From assembly GCF_002797535.1 (NCBI RefSeq), contig NZ_PGFD01000001.1:62001-126000 (forward strand): a stretch of DNA of 64,000 nucleotides. Reading direction: 5' to 3'. Below the pieces are notes generated by a model. The model was given only the letters and a program-made list of their open reading frames with translations. It was not told the DNA's origin and did no database searches. The translations under genes and the position numbers were made by a program. This document shows positions 1 to 8,392 of this stretch, piece by piece (the stretch's first letter is position 1; each line of letters starts with the position of its first letter). Source of the stretch: Chryseobacterium geocarposphaerae. Its GTDB lineage: Bacteria; Bacteroidota; Bacteroidia; Flavobacteriales; Weeksellaceae.

Positions 1-1018
1 CGTTTTTAGAAGAAATAAGATCGGGAAGTTCTGTTTCTCCGGTCATCTGTAACAGGTCAATTTCAATAGTTCGGCAAATAGAAAGCATAGGAACATCAAA
101 CATTAATCCAGCAAACGGATTTTCTGAATAATCTCCTACCAATTCCATAATAATATAAATCCAGCCTATAATGATGCAGAATGGGATAGAAGTCCAGATT
201 CCCCAATCGCCAAGTTTTGCAAATTCGTTGACTAAACCTAATGGCAGCAACATGATAAAAAGTACGTTAAACACGAAAGCTGTACTCGCAAACTGCCTTG
301 GAGAAGGAAATTTTTTAATTCTTTCCGCTTGCCCCTGAAAGTTGTAAAATTCATTGAGGCAAGCCTGTAGCTGCGTCTGGTTGAAGTCTGAAATGGCTTT
401 TATATTTTTTAAATCATTGACATCCTTTGCCTGCTGAGAAATCAGGTATGTTGCAAAATTTTTATAATGAGACTGCTGTTCCACTTCTTCCTCAGAAAGA
501 TATTTATTTAAGAAAATCGGAGTTCTGCCATAATCGGGAAATCCGGCTTTAATGAGTCTGTTTCGTTTGTGGTTGATATGGTGAGAGTGTTCTTTCTCTG
601 CTTTAATATGCTCCCATTCTGTCGGCACAAGAAGCTGTTCTCTGAATGTATACAGCCATGCAATATGACGGTAAATAATTTTTTTTCTTCGGTCTTCCAA
701 ATCAAAAAGCCCTACTTCTTCATTTTCAGTATTAAATGCATAGACCATGGATGCGAGAGAACGGCTGGAATTTACAATTCCGCCCCATATTTTTCGAGCT
801 TCCCAAAGTCTGTCGTATGCCTGATTGTTTTTAAAGCCAACCAAAAAAGCTTCTGCAGTACCAATTAAAGCAACAGGAACCCAGGGTATGATCATCCATT
901 CCCAATGAAATATATGAAATAAAACAGCAATCAAAGTGCACCAGATTGAAATCCAGATCAGATGAATTCCGGATAGGTTAAGGACTTGTCTGTAATTGAC
1001 ATATTTCGTAGTAATCAT
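1..1018 (-). CDS. Bestrophin-family channel protein, partial (3' end outside window)
   Basis: Reading the minus strand from an ATG at 1018 gives an open frame to the window edge, about 339 residues with no stop. The start MITTKYVNYRQVLNLSG, a hydrophobic pair near residues 15-55, the segment AFLVGFKNNQAYDRLWEARK and a later PLGLVNEFAKLGDWG membrane stretch are typical of the bacterial bestrophin (UPF0187) family, anion or cation channels of the inner membrane. The C-terminal part is missing. It lies downstream of the E1 dehydrogenase gene on the same strand but is separated from it by a strong terminator, so it is probably transcribed alone. The family call rests on remembered motifs and is fairly secure; ion selectivity cannot be read. 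Confidence 0.82.
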   Translation of the reverse strand, partial: MITTKYVNYRQVLNLSGIHLIWISIWCTLIAVLFHIFHWEWMIIPWVPVALIGTAEAFLVGFKNNQAYDRLWEARKIWGGIVNSSRSLASMVYAFNTENEEVGLFDLEDRRKKIIYRHIAWLYTFREQLLVPTEWEHIKAEKEHSHHINHKRNRLIKAGFPDYGRTPIFLNKYLSEEEVEQQSHYKNFATYLISQQAKDVNDLKNIKAISDFNQTQLQACLNEFYNFQGQAERIKKFPSPRQFASTAFVFNVLFIMLLPLGLVNEFAKLGDWGIWTSIPFCIIIGWIYIIMELVGDYSENPFAGLMFDVPMLSICRTIEIDLLQMTGETELPDLISSKN

Positions 1019-1061
1019 ACGCTTATTTTAGAAAAGGATTATTAAAAATAATAAAAGTGCA

Positions 1062-1093
1062 CAAAAAAACCTCTAAAAATTTTTTAGAGGTTT
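1062..1093 (-). terminator. Rho-independent terminator of the E1 gene
   Basis: A perfect stem (AAACCTCTAAAAA pairing with TTTTTAGAGGTTT) ends on the minus strand in a run of T. It sits 20 bp after the E1 stop codon and separates it from the bestrophin gene. Confidence 0.85.
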
Positions 1094-1112
1094 AATTTAT
1101 TTTTTATCTGAA

Positions 1113-3185
1113 TTAATATTTTAGCATTTCTTCGATTTTCGCACTTAGCTTTTCAGCATTGGGAAGCATCGCTTTTTCCAGTACCAAATTGATAGGAACT
1201 GCCGGTGTATCCAAAGCTCCCATCGTTTCTACCGGGGCGTCAAGATATTTGAAGCAGTTTTTAGAAATTCTATGTGCAAATGCTTCTGCAAATGAGTTGT
1301 TTAATTGTTCTTCTGTTAAAACGATACATTTTCCGTGAGCTTTTACTCTTTCGAAAACTAATTCTTCATCTAAAGGAATTAAAGTTCTCAGGTCAATCAC
1401 TTCAATTCTTCCGTTAAAATTTTTCGCAGCTTCTTTAGCCCAGTAAACTCCCATTCCGTAGGTAACCACCAATAAAGTCCTGCCTTTTTCAGTTTCATTT
1501 TTATCAGCTTCAATGATTACTTTTCCTTTTCCGAAAGGTAAGATGTAGTCTTCTGCCGGTTCAATGGTTTTGGCATCTTCAGTTCCCGGAACTTTACTCC
1601 AATAAAGACCTTTATGCTCCAGCATTACTACCGGATTCGGATCATAATAAGCTGCTTTTAATAAACCTTTAAAATCTGCAGCGTTACTTGGATAAGCTAT
1701 TTTGATTCCTTTAATGTTGGCTAAAATACTCTCAACGCTTCCACTGTGGTAAGGACCACCACCTCCGTAGGCTCCAATTGGAACACGGATGATATTGCTT
1801 ACAGGGAATTTACCCTGACTTAAATAACTTGATTTTGAAATTTCCGTAATCAGCTGATTGATCCCAGGATAAATATAATCTGCAAACTGTACTTCAACAA
1901 TAGGTTTTAAACCCACTGCACTCATACCCGTTGTAGAACCAATAATGTAAGCCTCTTGAATGGCTGTATTGAATACCCTTTTGCTTCCGAATTTCTTTCC
2001 TAAAGTTACTGTTTCACGAAAAACTCCACCGATTCTCTCTCCAACATCCTGTCCGTATAATAAAGCTTCCGGATGTTTCCACATCAATTCCTGAATCGCG
2101 TGAATCGCAGCATCAACCATCACAATTTTTTCTCCGCCTGCAGGTTCACGGGTTCCTACTTCTTCGGTAATCGGAGTTGGAGCAAACACATGCTGCATTA
2201 CCGTTTCGGGTTTGGGATCTTCTGCATTTTTAGCTCTTTCGAAGGCTTCTTCTGCTTCTAAACGGGCTTTTTTGGTGATCTGCTTTAATAATTCTTCATC
2301 AACACCGGATTCTAGCAATTGATTTCTTAGGATTTCTCCCGGATCTTTTGCTCTGTGTTTTGTCAAATCTTCTTCATCCCTATAGAATTCTCTTCTCACT
2401 CCGGAAGTGTGGTGACCGATCAAAACTGTTTTTGCACAGACAACCAATGGTTTTCTTTCTGTTCTTACAAAATCAACAGCTTTTTTCATGGCTTCAAAGC
2501 TTTCTATGAAGTCAGTTCCGTCTACTCTCATCCTGCTTAAACCGGTAAATCCTGCTACAAAATCGTAAGCATCACAAGTTCTGGCTTCTTCTTTCGTTAC
2601 GGAAATTCCCCATTCATTATCCTGAACAAGGAAGATAATTGGCAGTTGATGTAATGCAGAAAACTGAAGTGCTTCACTCACTTCTCCTTCCGTTACAGAA
2701 TTGTCTCCAAGACTGCAAACCACAACCGGATTGTTTTCGAATTGCTGTAAGTTAAAATCCTGAATATATTTTATCCCCTGAGCAACTCCTGCAGTTGGAA
2801 TGGTCTGCATCCCTGTTGCTGAGCTTTGGTGAATGATTTTAGGTTTATTTTCATCTCTGCTCGAAGGGTGAGAGTAATAAGATCTTCCTCCGGAAAAAGG
2901 GTCATCAGCTTTTGCCAATAATTGCAGCATCAATTGATAAGGCTCGAAACCAATTCCCAAAAGAATACTTTCGTCTCTGTAATAAGGAGAAACCCAGTCT
3001 TCTTTTTTTAATTGATATGCTGTAGCTAATTGAATTGCTTCGTGACCTCTTGATGTACTATGAACATATTTGCAAATATTTCTGTTTTCTTCATAGATAT
3101 CTGCCATTGCCTTCGCAAGCATCATATGGTTGTATGCTTTTAACAAGATATCCTGAGAAACTTTTCCGTGAATTGTATTTTCCAT
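1113..3185 (-). CDS. Fused E1 alpha/beta of a 2-oxoacid (probably branched-chain) dehydrogenase
   Basis: This is a 690-residue thiamine-diphosphate enzyme that decarboxylates 2-oxoacids and passes the acyl group to the E2 lipoyl protein. The alpha half holds the ThDP motif, GDNSVTEGEV near residue 159 ending in QDNEWG near 187. The beta half starts near residue 345 (KIVMVDAAIHAIQ) and runs to the end; two subunits that are separate in many bacteria are one chain here. I chose the ATG at 3185 (MENTIHGK) rather than the one at 3212, because the upstream start lies above the predicted transcription start. The 2-oxoisovalerate substrate is inferred from overall resemblance. E2 and E3 are not in the window. 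The promoter has a -33/-7 pair with a palindrome over the -33 element, suggesting repressor control. Confidence 0.85.
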   Translation of the reverse strand: MENTIHGKVSQDILLKAYNHMMLAKAMADIYEENRNICKYVHSTSRGHEAIQLATAYQLKKEDWVSPYYRDESILLGIGFEPYQLMLQLLAKADDPFSGGRSYYSHPSSRDENKPKIIHQSSATGMQTIPTAGVAQGIKYIQDFNLQQFENNPVVVCSLGDNSVTEGEVSEALQFSALHQLPIIFLVQDNEWGISVTKEEARTCDAYDFVAGFTGLSRMRVDGTDFIESFEAMKKAVDFVRTERKPLVVCAKTVLIGHHTSGVRREFYRDEEDLTKHRAKDPGEILRNQLLESGVDEELLKQITKKARLEAEEAFERAKNAEDPKPETVMQHVFAPTPITEEVGTREPAGGEKIVMVDAAIHAIQELMWKHPEALLYGQDVGERIGGVFRETVTLGKKFGSKRVFNTAIQEAYIIGSTTGMSAVGLKPIVEVQFADYIYPGINQLITEISKSSYLSQGKFPVSNIIRVPIGAYGGGGPYHSGSVESILANIKGIKIAYPSNAADFKGLLKAAYYDPNPVVMLEHKGLYWSKVPGTEDAKTIEPAEDYILPFGKGKVIIEADKNETEKGRTLLVVTYGMGVYWAKEAAKNFNGRIEVIDLRTLIPLDEELVFERVKAHGKCIVLTEEQLNNSFAEAFAHRISKNCFKYLDAPVETMGALDTPAVPINLVLEKAMLPNAEKLSAKIEEMLKY

Positions 3186-3191
3186 AGGAAA

Positions 3192-3223
3192 CAAAGATAA
3201 ACAAAAAAACAAAATACTAACAA
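3192..3223 (-). promoter_or_regulatory. E1 promoter: TTG-N21-TATCTTTG
   Basis: On the minus strand a perfect Bacteroidota -7 box TATCTTTG lies at 3199-3192 and a TTG at 3223-3221, 21 nt apart. The -7 box ends only 6 nt before the ATG at 3185, so the transcript should be leaderless or nearly so. Confidence 0.7.
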
Positions 3224-3231
3224 TTGTTAGT
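3216..3231. promoter_or_regulatory. 16-bp perfect palindrome, candidate operator
   Basis: ACTAACAATTGTTAGT is a perfect 16-bp palindrome that covers the TTG -33 element of the E1 promoter. Its size and placement suit a dimeric repressor of the TetR or MarR type. The binding protein is unknown and no such regulator gene lies nearby. Confidence 0.5.
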
Positions 3232-3408
3232 GTTTTTGGGTAATTGAATGATTTTCACTGAGTTTTGAATAGAATTTTATTTGAAAGTCCAAATGATGGC
3301 TTCCCGATATTTATACAATGATTTAACAGGATTTATAAAAACTAATTTCAGAAGACAAAAAATTAAAGTAACTTTACATTCTCTTTTAATAAAAGCTAGA
3401 AAAATTAC

Positions 3409-6400
3409 ATGTATTTAGTTTTTGATACAGAAACCACAGGTTTACCAAAGAATTTCAACGCTCCGCTTTCAGATTCAGATAACTGGCCAAGAATGGTGCA
3501 GATTGCGTGGCAGTTGCATGATGATGACGGAACTTTAATTGAAAACCAGGATTATATTATAAAACCAGAGGGGTACGATATTCCCTTCAACGCGGCGAGA
3601 ATTCACGGGATCACTACAAAAATTGCCAATGAGGAAGGTCGTGATCTTGAGGAAATTTTAAACGAATTTTCTAAAGTTTTAGAAGAGGTAAGAGTTGTTT
3701 CCGGGCATAATGTTGAATTTGATTACAACATTGTCGGAGCTGAATTTTACCGAAAAAACATAAAAGACAATCTTCAGGAAAAACCAAGAGCCGACACCAT
3801 GATTTTAGGTACGGATTTCTGTCAGCTTGGAGGAGGTCGAGGAGGAAGATTTAAACCTCCGAAACTGGAAGAACTTTACGAAAAATTATACGGTCATAAG
3901 TTCGATGAAGCGCATAACGCAGCAGCCGACGTAAATGCAACGGCTCAGGTTTTCTTCGAAATGATGAGAATCGGGGTGATTCCGGCTGAGGTTTTAAAAA
4001 CTTCCGAAGATCAGCTGACTTACTTCAAGACATTATATCCAGATCCGATCAAGCCTTTCAATATTATTATCAGAAGGCAGGTTGCTGATTTTAACAATAA
4101 GAAAAAACAGCAGGATTTTGGAAGTATTGATGAAATTGATTTAGGTAGATATTTTAATTTCAACAATCACAGTGTTTTTTCAACGTTGATGGCTACTTCG
4201 AGCATTAATGATTTAATCAAAAAAGCGACTGATGATAATTTTCCTGCCGTCGGAATGGTGGATCTGGGAAATATGATGGGAGCTTTCAAATTTGTTTCTG
4301 CGGTTGAAGGAGCAAATGGTGACCGTGCAAAAAAGCATAAAGAATATTTAGCTAAAAAACAGGAAGCGGAAGAGAAAGGAGAAGAGTTTAATGAAGAAGA
4401 ACCGGTTTCAGAGCCTTTGATTCCTGTTGTTGGGTGTGAGTTTTATATTTCTGACCGTTACGAGCAGAAGCAGTTTACGAAAGACGATCCCGACAGAAGA
4501 ACGCAGGTTGTTTTGTTAGCAAAAGATTTTAACGGCTATAAAAATTTAGCAAAACTTTCAAGTATAGGTTTCCTGAAAGGATTTTATTTCGGGGTTCCGA
4601 GGGTAAGCCGGGAACTGATCGCTGAATATAAAGAAGGTGTAATCGCTTTAACTTCAGGAATTCATGGAGATATTCCGGATGCAATTTTGAATACCGGTGA
4701 ACAGAAAGGGGAGGAGCTTTTCAAGTGGTGGAAAGATACTTTTCAGGATGATTTTTATGTTCAGATTCAAAATCATAAACTGCCGGAAGAAGAGCATTTG
4801 AATGATGTTTTATTGCATTTCGCTGATAAATATAATGTCAAAATTTTAGCACAGAACGAAACTTTTTATTCCAATAAAGACGATTCTAATATTCAGGATA
4901 TTGTAAGCTGTATCAAAGATGGTGAAAAACTGACAACTCCTGTAGGAAAAGGTTTTGGTAAGAGAAGAGGTTTGGCGACGGGAGAATATTATATTAAAAA
5001 TGCAGACGAAATAAAAGAAGCATTTCTAGCTTATCCTGATGCTTTTGAGGCATACGAAGAATTTACGGCAAAATTCAAACCTTATACTTTAAAAAGAGAT
5101 GTTCTCCTTCCGAAATTTGATATTCCTGAAGAGTTTATTCATGCTGAAGATGATATTGACGGTGGAAAACGCGGTGAGATGGCTTATCTTACACATTTAA
5201 CCTATGAAGGAGCAAGAAAAAGATATGGAGAAGATGGAATTACTGCTGATATAAAGGAACGTTTAGACTTTGAGCTTGAAGTTATCGCCAATACAGGTTA
5301 TCCGGGGTACTTTTTGATCGTACAGGATTTTTGTAACGAAGCCCGTAAAATGGGGGTCTGGGTTGGTCCAGGTCGTGGATCTGCAGCGGGATCTGCGGTA
5401 GCTTATTGTATCGGAATTACCAATGTTGACCCGATTAAATATGATCTCCTTTTCGAGAGATTCCTGAATCCAGAAAGGGTTTCCATGCCCGATATTGATA
5501 TTGACTTTGATGATGAAGGTCGGGATAAAATTATCAAATGGGTAGTTGAAAAATACGGTAAAACTCAGGTAGCCCAGATTATTACGTATTCGGTTTTAGG
5601 TGGAAAATCTGCGATTAAAGATGCAGGACGGGTTTTGGATGTTCCGATTCCTGATACCAATAATATTGCAAAACTCATTCCTCCGAGTCCGGGAATGAAC
5701 ATTGCAAAGGCTTTATCCAAATATGATAAATTAAAGCCGGAAGAACAGATGCTTGTCGATGAGATGAGGTTGGTTCTTGACAGTCCTTCCGATCCGCGCC
5801 ATGATGTGTTGGCGAGTGCAAAAAAAATGGAAGGCTGTATCCGAAATACAGGAATTCACGCTTGTGGTGTCATCATTACGCCGGAAGATGTGAGCAATCT
5901 GGTCCCTGTAACGATTGCTGCAAAAGATGCCGATATTTTGGTGTCTCAGTTTGATAACTCCGTGGCAGAAAGTGCAGGATTGTTGAAAATGGACTTCTTA
6001 GGTCTTAGAACCTTAACCATCATTAAAGATGCATTAAAACTGGTAAAAGCCAGACATGGGGTTGATATTGATCCTGATTTGATTCCGCTTGATGATGCTA
6101 AAACCTATCAGTTGTTTAAAGAAGGGAGAACGGTCGGGATTTTCCAGTATGAAAGCCCGGGGATGCAAAAATACATGAGAGAGCTGAAGCCAACGGTTTT
6201 TGCCGATCTTATTGCGATGAATGCCCTTTACCGACCGGGGCCTATTAAATATATTCCAAACTTTATCAACAGGAAGCACGGAATTGAAGAAATTGTTTAC
6301 GATTTACCGGAAACAGAGGAATATTTAAAAGAAACATATGGTATTACCGTTTATCAGGAACAGGTAATGTTGTTGTCTCAGAAATTAGCCAATTTTACAA

Positions 6401-8088
6401 AAGGTGAAGCTGATACATTGAGAAAAGCGATGGGTAAAAAACAAATCGATGTTCTTAATAAAATGTACCCGAAATTTATTGAAGGAGGAAGAAAAAATAA
6501 TCTGAACGAAGAGAGATTAGAGAAAATCTGGAATGACTGGAAAGCTTTTGCGGAATATGCCTTCAATAAATCTCACTCTACCTGTTATGCGTTTATTGCC
6601 TACCAAACCGCTTATTTAAAAGCCAATTATCCGGCAGAATATATGGCGAGTGTAATGAGTAACAACATTAACAATACTGATTCTATTACCATGTTCATGG
6701 AAGACTGTAAAAGTATTGGGGTTGATGTTTTAGGACCGGATGTGAACGAATCCCAGTATAAATTCTCGGTAAACGAAAAAGGACAGATCCGTTTCGGTTT
6801 GGGAGCGATTAAAGGAATCGGGGAAGGTCCGAGTGAGGCAATTACCAGAGAAAGAGAAAACGGAAGATTCAAAAATATTTATGATTTCTTTGAAAGAATC
6901 TTGCCTTCTCAGATGAATAAAAGGGTGGCGGAAAGTTTAGTGTTGGCGGGAGCTTTTGATGAACTGGATTCTTTCCATAGAGGACAGTATTTTGATATTG
7001 ACATGTCAGGAAGAACCAACCTGGAAAGATTAATCAGATATGGACAAAGCTTCCAGGAAAGTAAAAATGAGATGGAAAATTCGCTTTTTGCTGATTTTGC
7101 TGAAGAAGTTCAGATTGAACAACCAAAATTAGCACCTTGCCCTGAATGGCCCAATATGCATAAACTGAATAAAGAAAAAGAAATTATCGGCTTCTATCTT
7201 TCTGCGCATCCGTTGGATGAGTTTAAATATCAGTATCAGTTCATGCAGGGAAGCTTATCTAAAAAAGCGGTGCTCGAAAAAGATGATGAGGCCAAAATAA
7301 TTGTTGATGAAGTACCGATTTTGGAGAAAGACTCTGTAGATGAGGTTACAGATTTAATAGAAATTGTTTCTGATGATATTGTGGCAGGTGAAGAAGAGGA
7401 AATTATTGAAGAAGTAACGAAAAAAGCAGAGCCGAAGGGTGTTTTCCATTTTTTAAATCTTGATGAGGTTGACGCTTATAAAGAGCAGGCTTTTGCCAAT
7501 AAACAGGAAGAGTTGTTTGAAGAAAAGAAAAAAGACTGGAAAACCTTGCAGAAGGAAAGAGAGAACGGCGGTGGTGGAAAAGAATATACTGTTGCTGGTT
7601 TGATTACAGAATACGTTGTGAAAGACGGTTTCCGAAGTGGTGAAAAGGTTGCTTTTTTGACGTTGGAAGATTACTCGGGATCGTATTCTTTCAGATTAGG
7701 AGATCGTGATTATATGAAGCTGAAGGAAAAACTTGAAGTTCAGAGATTTGTTATTTTAAAGATAAAATTTGCCCAGGTAAAAGACGGAAGGGTTTTTGTA
7801 AATGTAAATGATGTAATAGAGCTTCAGGAAGCATTCGAAAGGTTTGCAAAAAGTATCTCATTGGTCATGGATGTGATGGATTTCCGGCCGGAGGATCTTG
7901 CTTTTTTCAGATCAGTATTAGAGCGAAATCAGGGAAATCAGAAACTGAAATTTTATATCAAAAATGTTGATGATGATTTGAATACCGAACATCTTGAAGT
8001 GCAATCGATGAAGCATTCGGTGAATCTGAATGGTGATTTGATAAAAGAGATACAATTGTTAAACAAATATGAGTTTTATCTCAACTAA
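3409..8088 (+). CDS. dnaE: DNA polymerase III alpha subunit with fused N-terminal 3'-5' exonuclease
   Basis: This is the replicative polymerase, 1559 residues against about 1160 in E. coli. Residues 1-190 form a DnaQ-like DEDDh exonuclease: FDTETTGLP at 5-13, HNVEFDYN near 100-107 and HNAAADVNAT from 169. A PHP-like domain follows from about 254, but its metal ligands look lost: the usual HxH and TDHGN motifs read HSVFST and VDLGN (285-288). The polymerase core has GPGRGSAAGS from 653, PDIDIDF at 694-700 and KMDFLGLRTL with D862. A C-terminal OB-fold begins near 1393 (YTVAGLITEY). An acidic low-complexity linker lies near 1300-1350. The fusion suggests that proofreading is built in, replacing a separate epsilon subunit. 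It is divergent from the E1 gene. Confidence 0.95.
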   Translation: MYLVFDTETTGLPKNFNAPLSDSDNWPRMVQIAWQLHDDDGTLIENQDYIIKPEGYDIPFNAARIHGITTKIANEEGRDLEEILNEFSKVLEEVRVVSGHNVEFDYNIVGAEFYRKNIKDNLQEKPRADTMILGTDFCQLGGGRGGRFKPPKLEELYEKLYGHKFDEAHNAAADVNATAQVFFEMMRIGVIPAEVLKTSEDQLTYFKTLYPDPIKPFNIIIRRQVADFNNKKKQQDFGSIDEIDLGRYFNFNNHSVFSTLMATSSINDLIKKATDDNFPAVGMVDLGNMMGAFKFVSAVEGANGDRAKKHKEYLAKKQEAEEKGEEFNEEEPVSEPLIPVVGCEFYISDRYEQKQFTKDDPDRRTQVVLLAKDFNGYKNLAKLSSIGFLKGFYFGVPRVSRELIAEYKEGVIALTSGIHGDIPDAILNTGEQKGEELFKWWKDTFQDDFYVQIQNHKLPEEEHLNDVLLHFADKYNVKILAQNETFYSNKDDSNIQDIVSCIKDGEKLTTPVGKGFGKRRGLATGEYYIKNADEIKEAFLAYPDAFEAYEEFTAKFKPYTLKRDVLLPKFDIPEEFIHAEDDIDGGKRGEMAYLTHLTYEGARKRYGEDGITADIKERLDFELEVIANTGYPGYFLIVQDFCNEARKMGVWVGPGRGSAAGSAVAYCIGITNVDPIKYDLLFERFLNPERVSMPDIDIDFDDEGRDKIIKWVVEKYGKTQVAQIITYSVLGGKSAIKDAGRVLDVPIPDTNNIAKLIPPSPGMNIAKALSKYDKLKPEEQMLVDEMRLVLDSPSDPRHDVLASAKKMEGCIRNTGIHACGVIITPEDVSNLVPVTIAAKDADILVSQFDNSVAESAGLLKMDFLGLRTLTIIKDALKLVKARHGVDIDPDLIPLDDAKTYQLFKEGRTVGIFQYESPGMQKYMRELKPTVFADLIAMNALYRPGPIKYIPNFINRKHGIEEIVYDLPETEEYLKETYGITVYQEQVMLLSQKLANFTKGEADTLRKAMGKKQIDVLNKMYPKFIEGGRKNNLNEERLEKIWNDWKAFAEYAFNKSHSTCYAFIAYQTAYLKANYPAEYMASVMSNNINNTDSITMFMEDCKSIGVDVLGPDVNESQYKFSVNEKGQIRFGLGAIKGIGEGPSEAITRERENGRFKNIYDFFERILPSQMNKRVAESLVLAGAFDELDSFHRGQYFDIDMSGRTNLERLIRYGQSFQESKNEMENSLFADFAEEVQIEQPKLAPCPEWPNMHKLNKEKEIIGFYLSAHPLDEFKYQYQFMQGSLSKKAVLEKDDEAKIIVDEVPILEKDSVDEVTDLIEIVSDDIVAGEEEEIIEEVTKKAEPKGVFHFLNLDEVDAYKEQAFANKQEELFEEKKKDWKTLQKERENGGGGKEYTVAGLITEYVVKDGFRSGEKVAFLTLEDYSGSYSFRLGDRDYMKLKEKLEVQRFVILKIKFAQVKDGRVFVNVNDVIELQEAFERFAKSISLVMDVMDFRPEDLAFFRSVLERNQGNQKLKFYIKNVDDDLNTEHLEVQSMKHSVNLNGDLIKEIQLLNKYEFYLN

Positions 8089-8116
8089 ATTTGTACTATT
8101 TTATATATTTTTAGTT

Positions 8117-8147
8117 AAAAGTGGCTTTTTTGTCACTTTTTTTTATT
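8117..8147 (+). terminator. Terminator of dnaE
   Basis: AAAAGTG pairs with CACTTTT across a 10-nt loop and is followed by a T-rich run, 28 bp after the dnaE stop. The rest of the gap to 8392 is AT-rich with no gene; a weak TATTTTTA box at 8364-8371 could be the -7 element of the next gene. Confidence 0.7.
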
Positions 8148-8392
8148 TTTTAATTGTAAAAAAAGTTTTGCCAATATTCTTTTTTTGTTGAAATATTGTT
8201 GATTTTCAATTTATTGATAATTAATTACTTATGAATATATTTCACTTTATCGATTTTTTAATTTAATTCTTTGGGTTGTGTTTTTTGTCAATGGAAATTG
8301 TTGTTTTGTTAAAAAATATTTAACTAAATATTAATTTTAATTAAAATTATATTGATTGTTTTGTATTTTTACCACAATAATATTTAATAATC

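Noticed and set aside
569..868. 99-codon plus-strand ORF opposite the bestrophin gene
   Set aside because: It overlaps the bestrophin frame completely, has no family pattern and the opposite strand encodes a recognisable protein.
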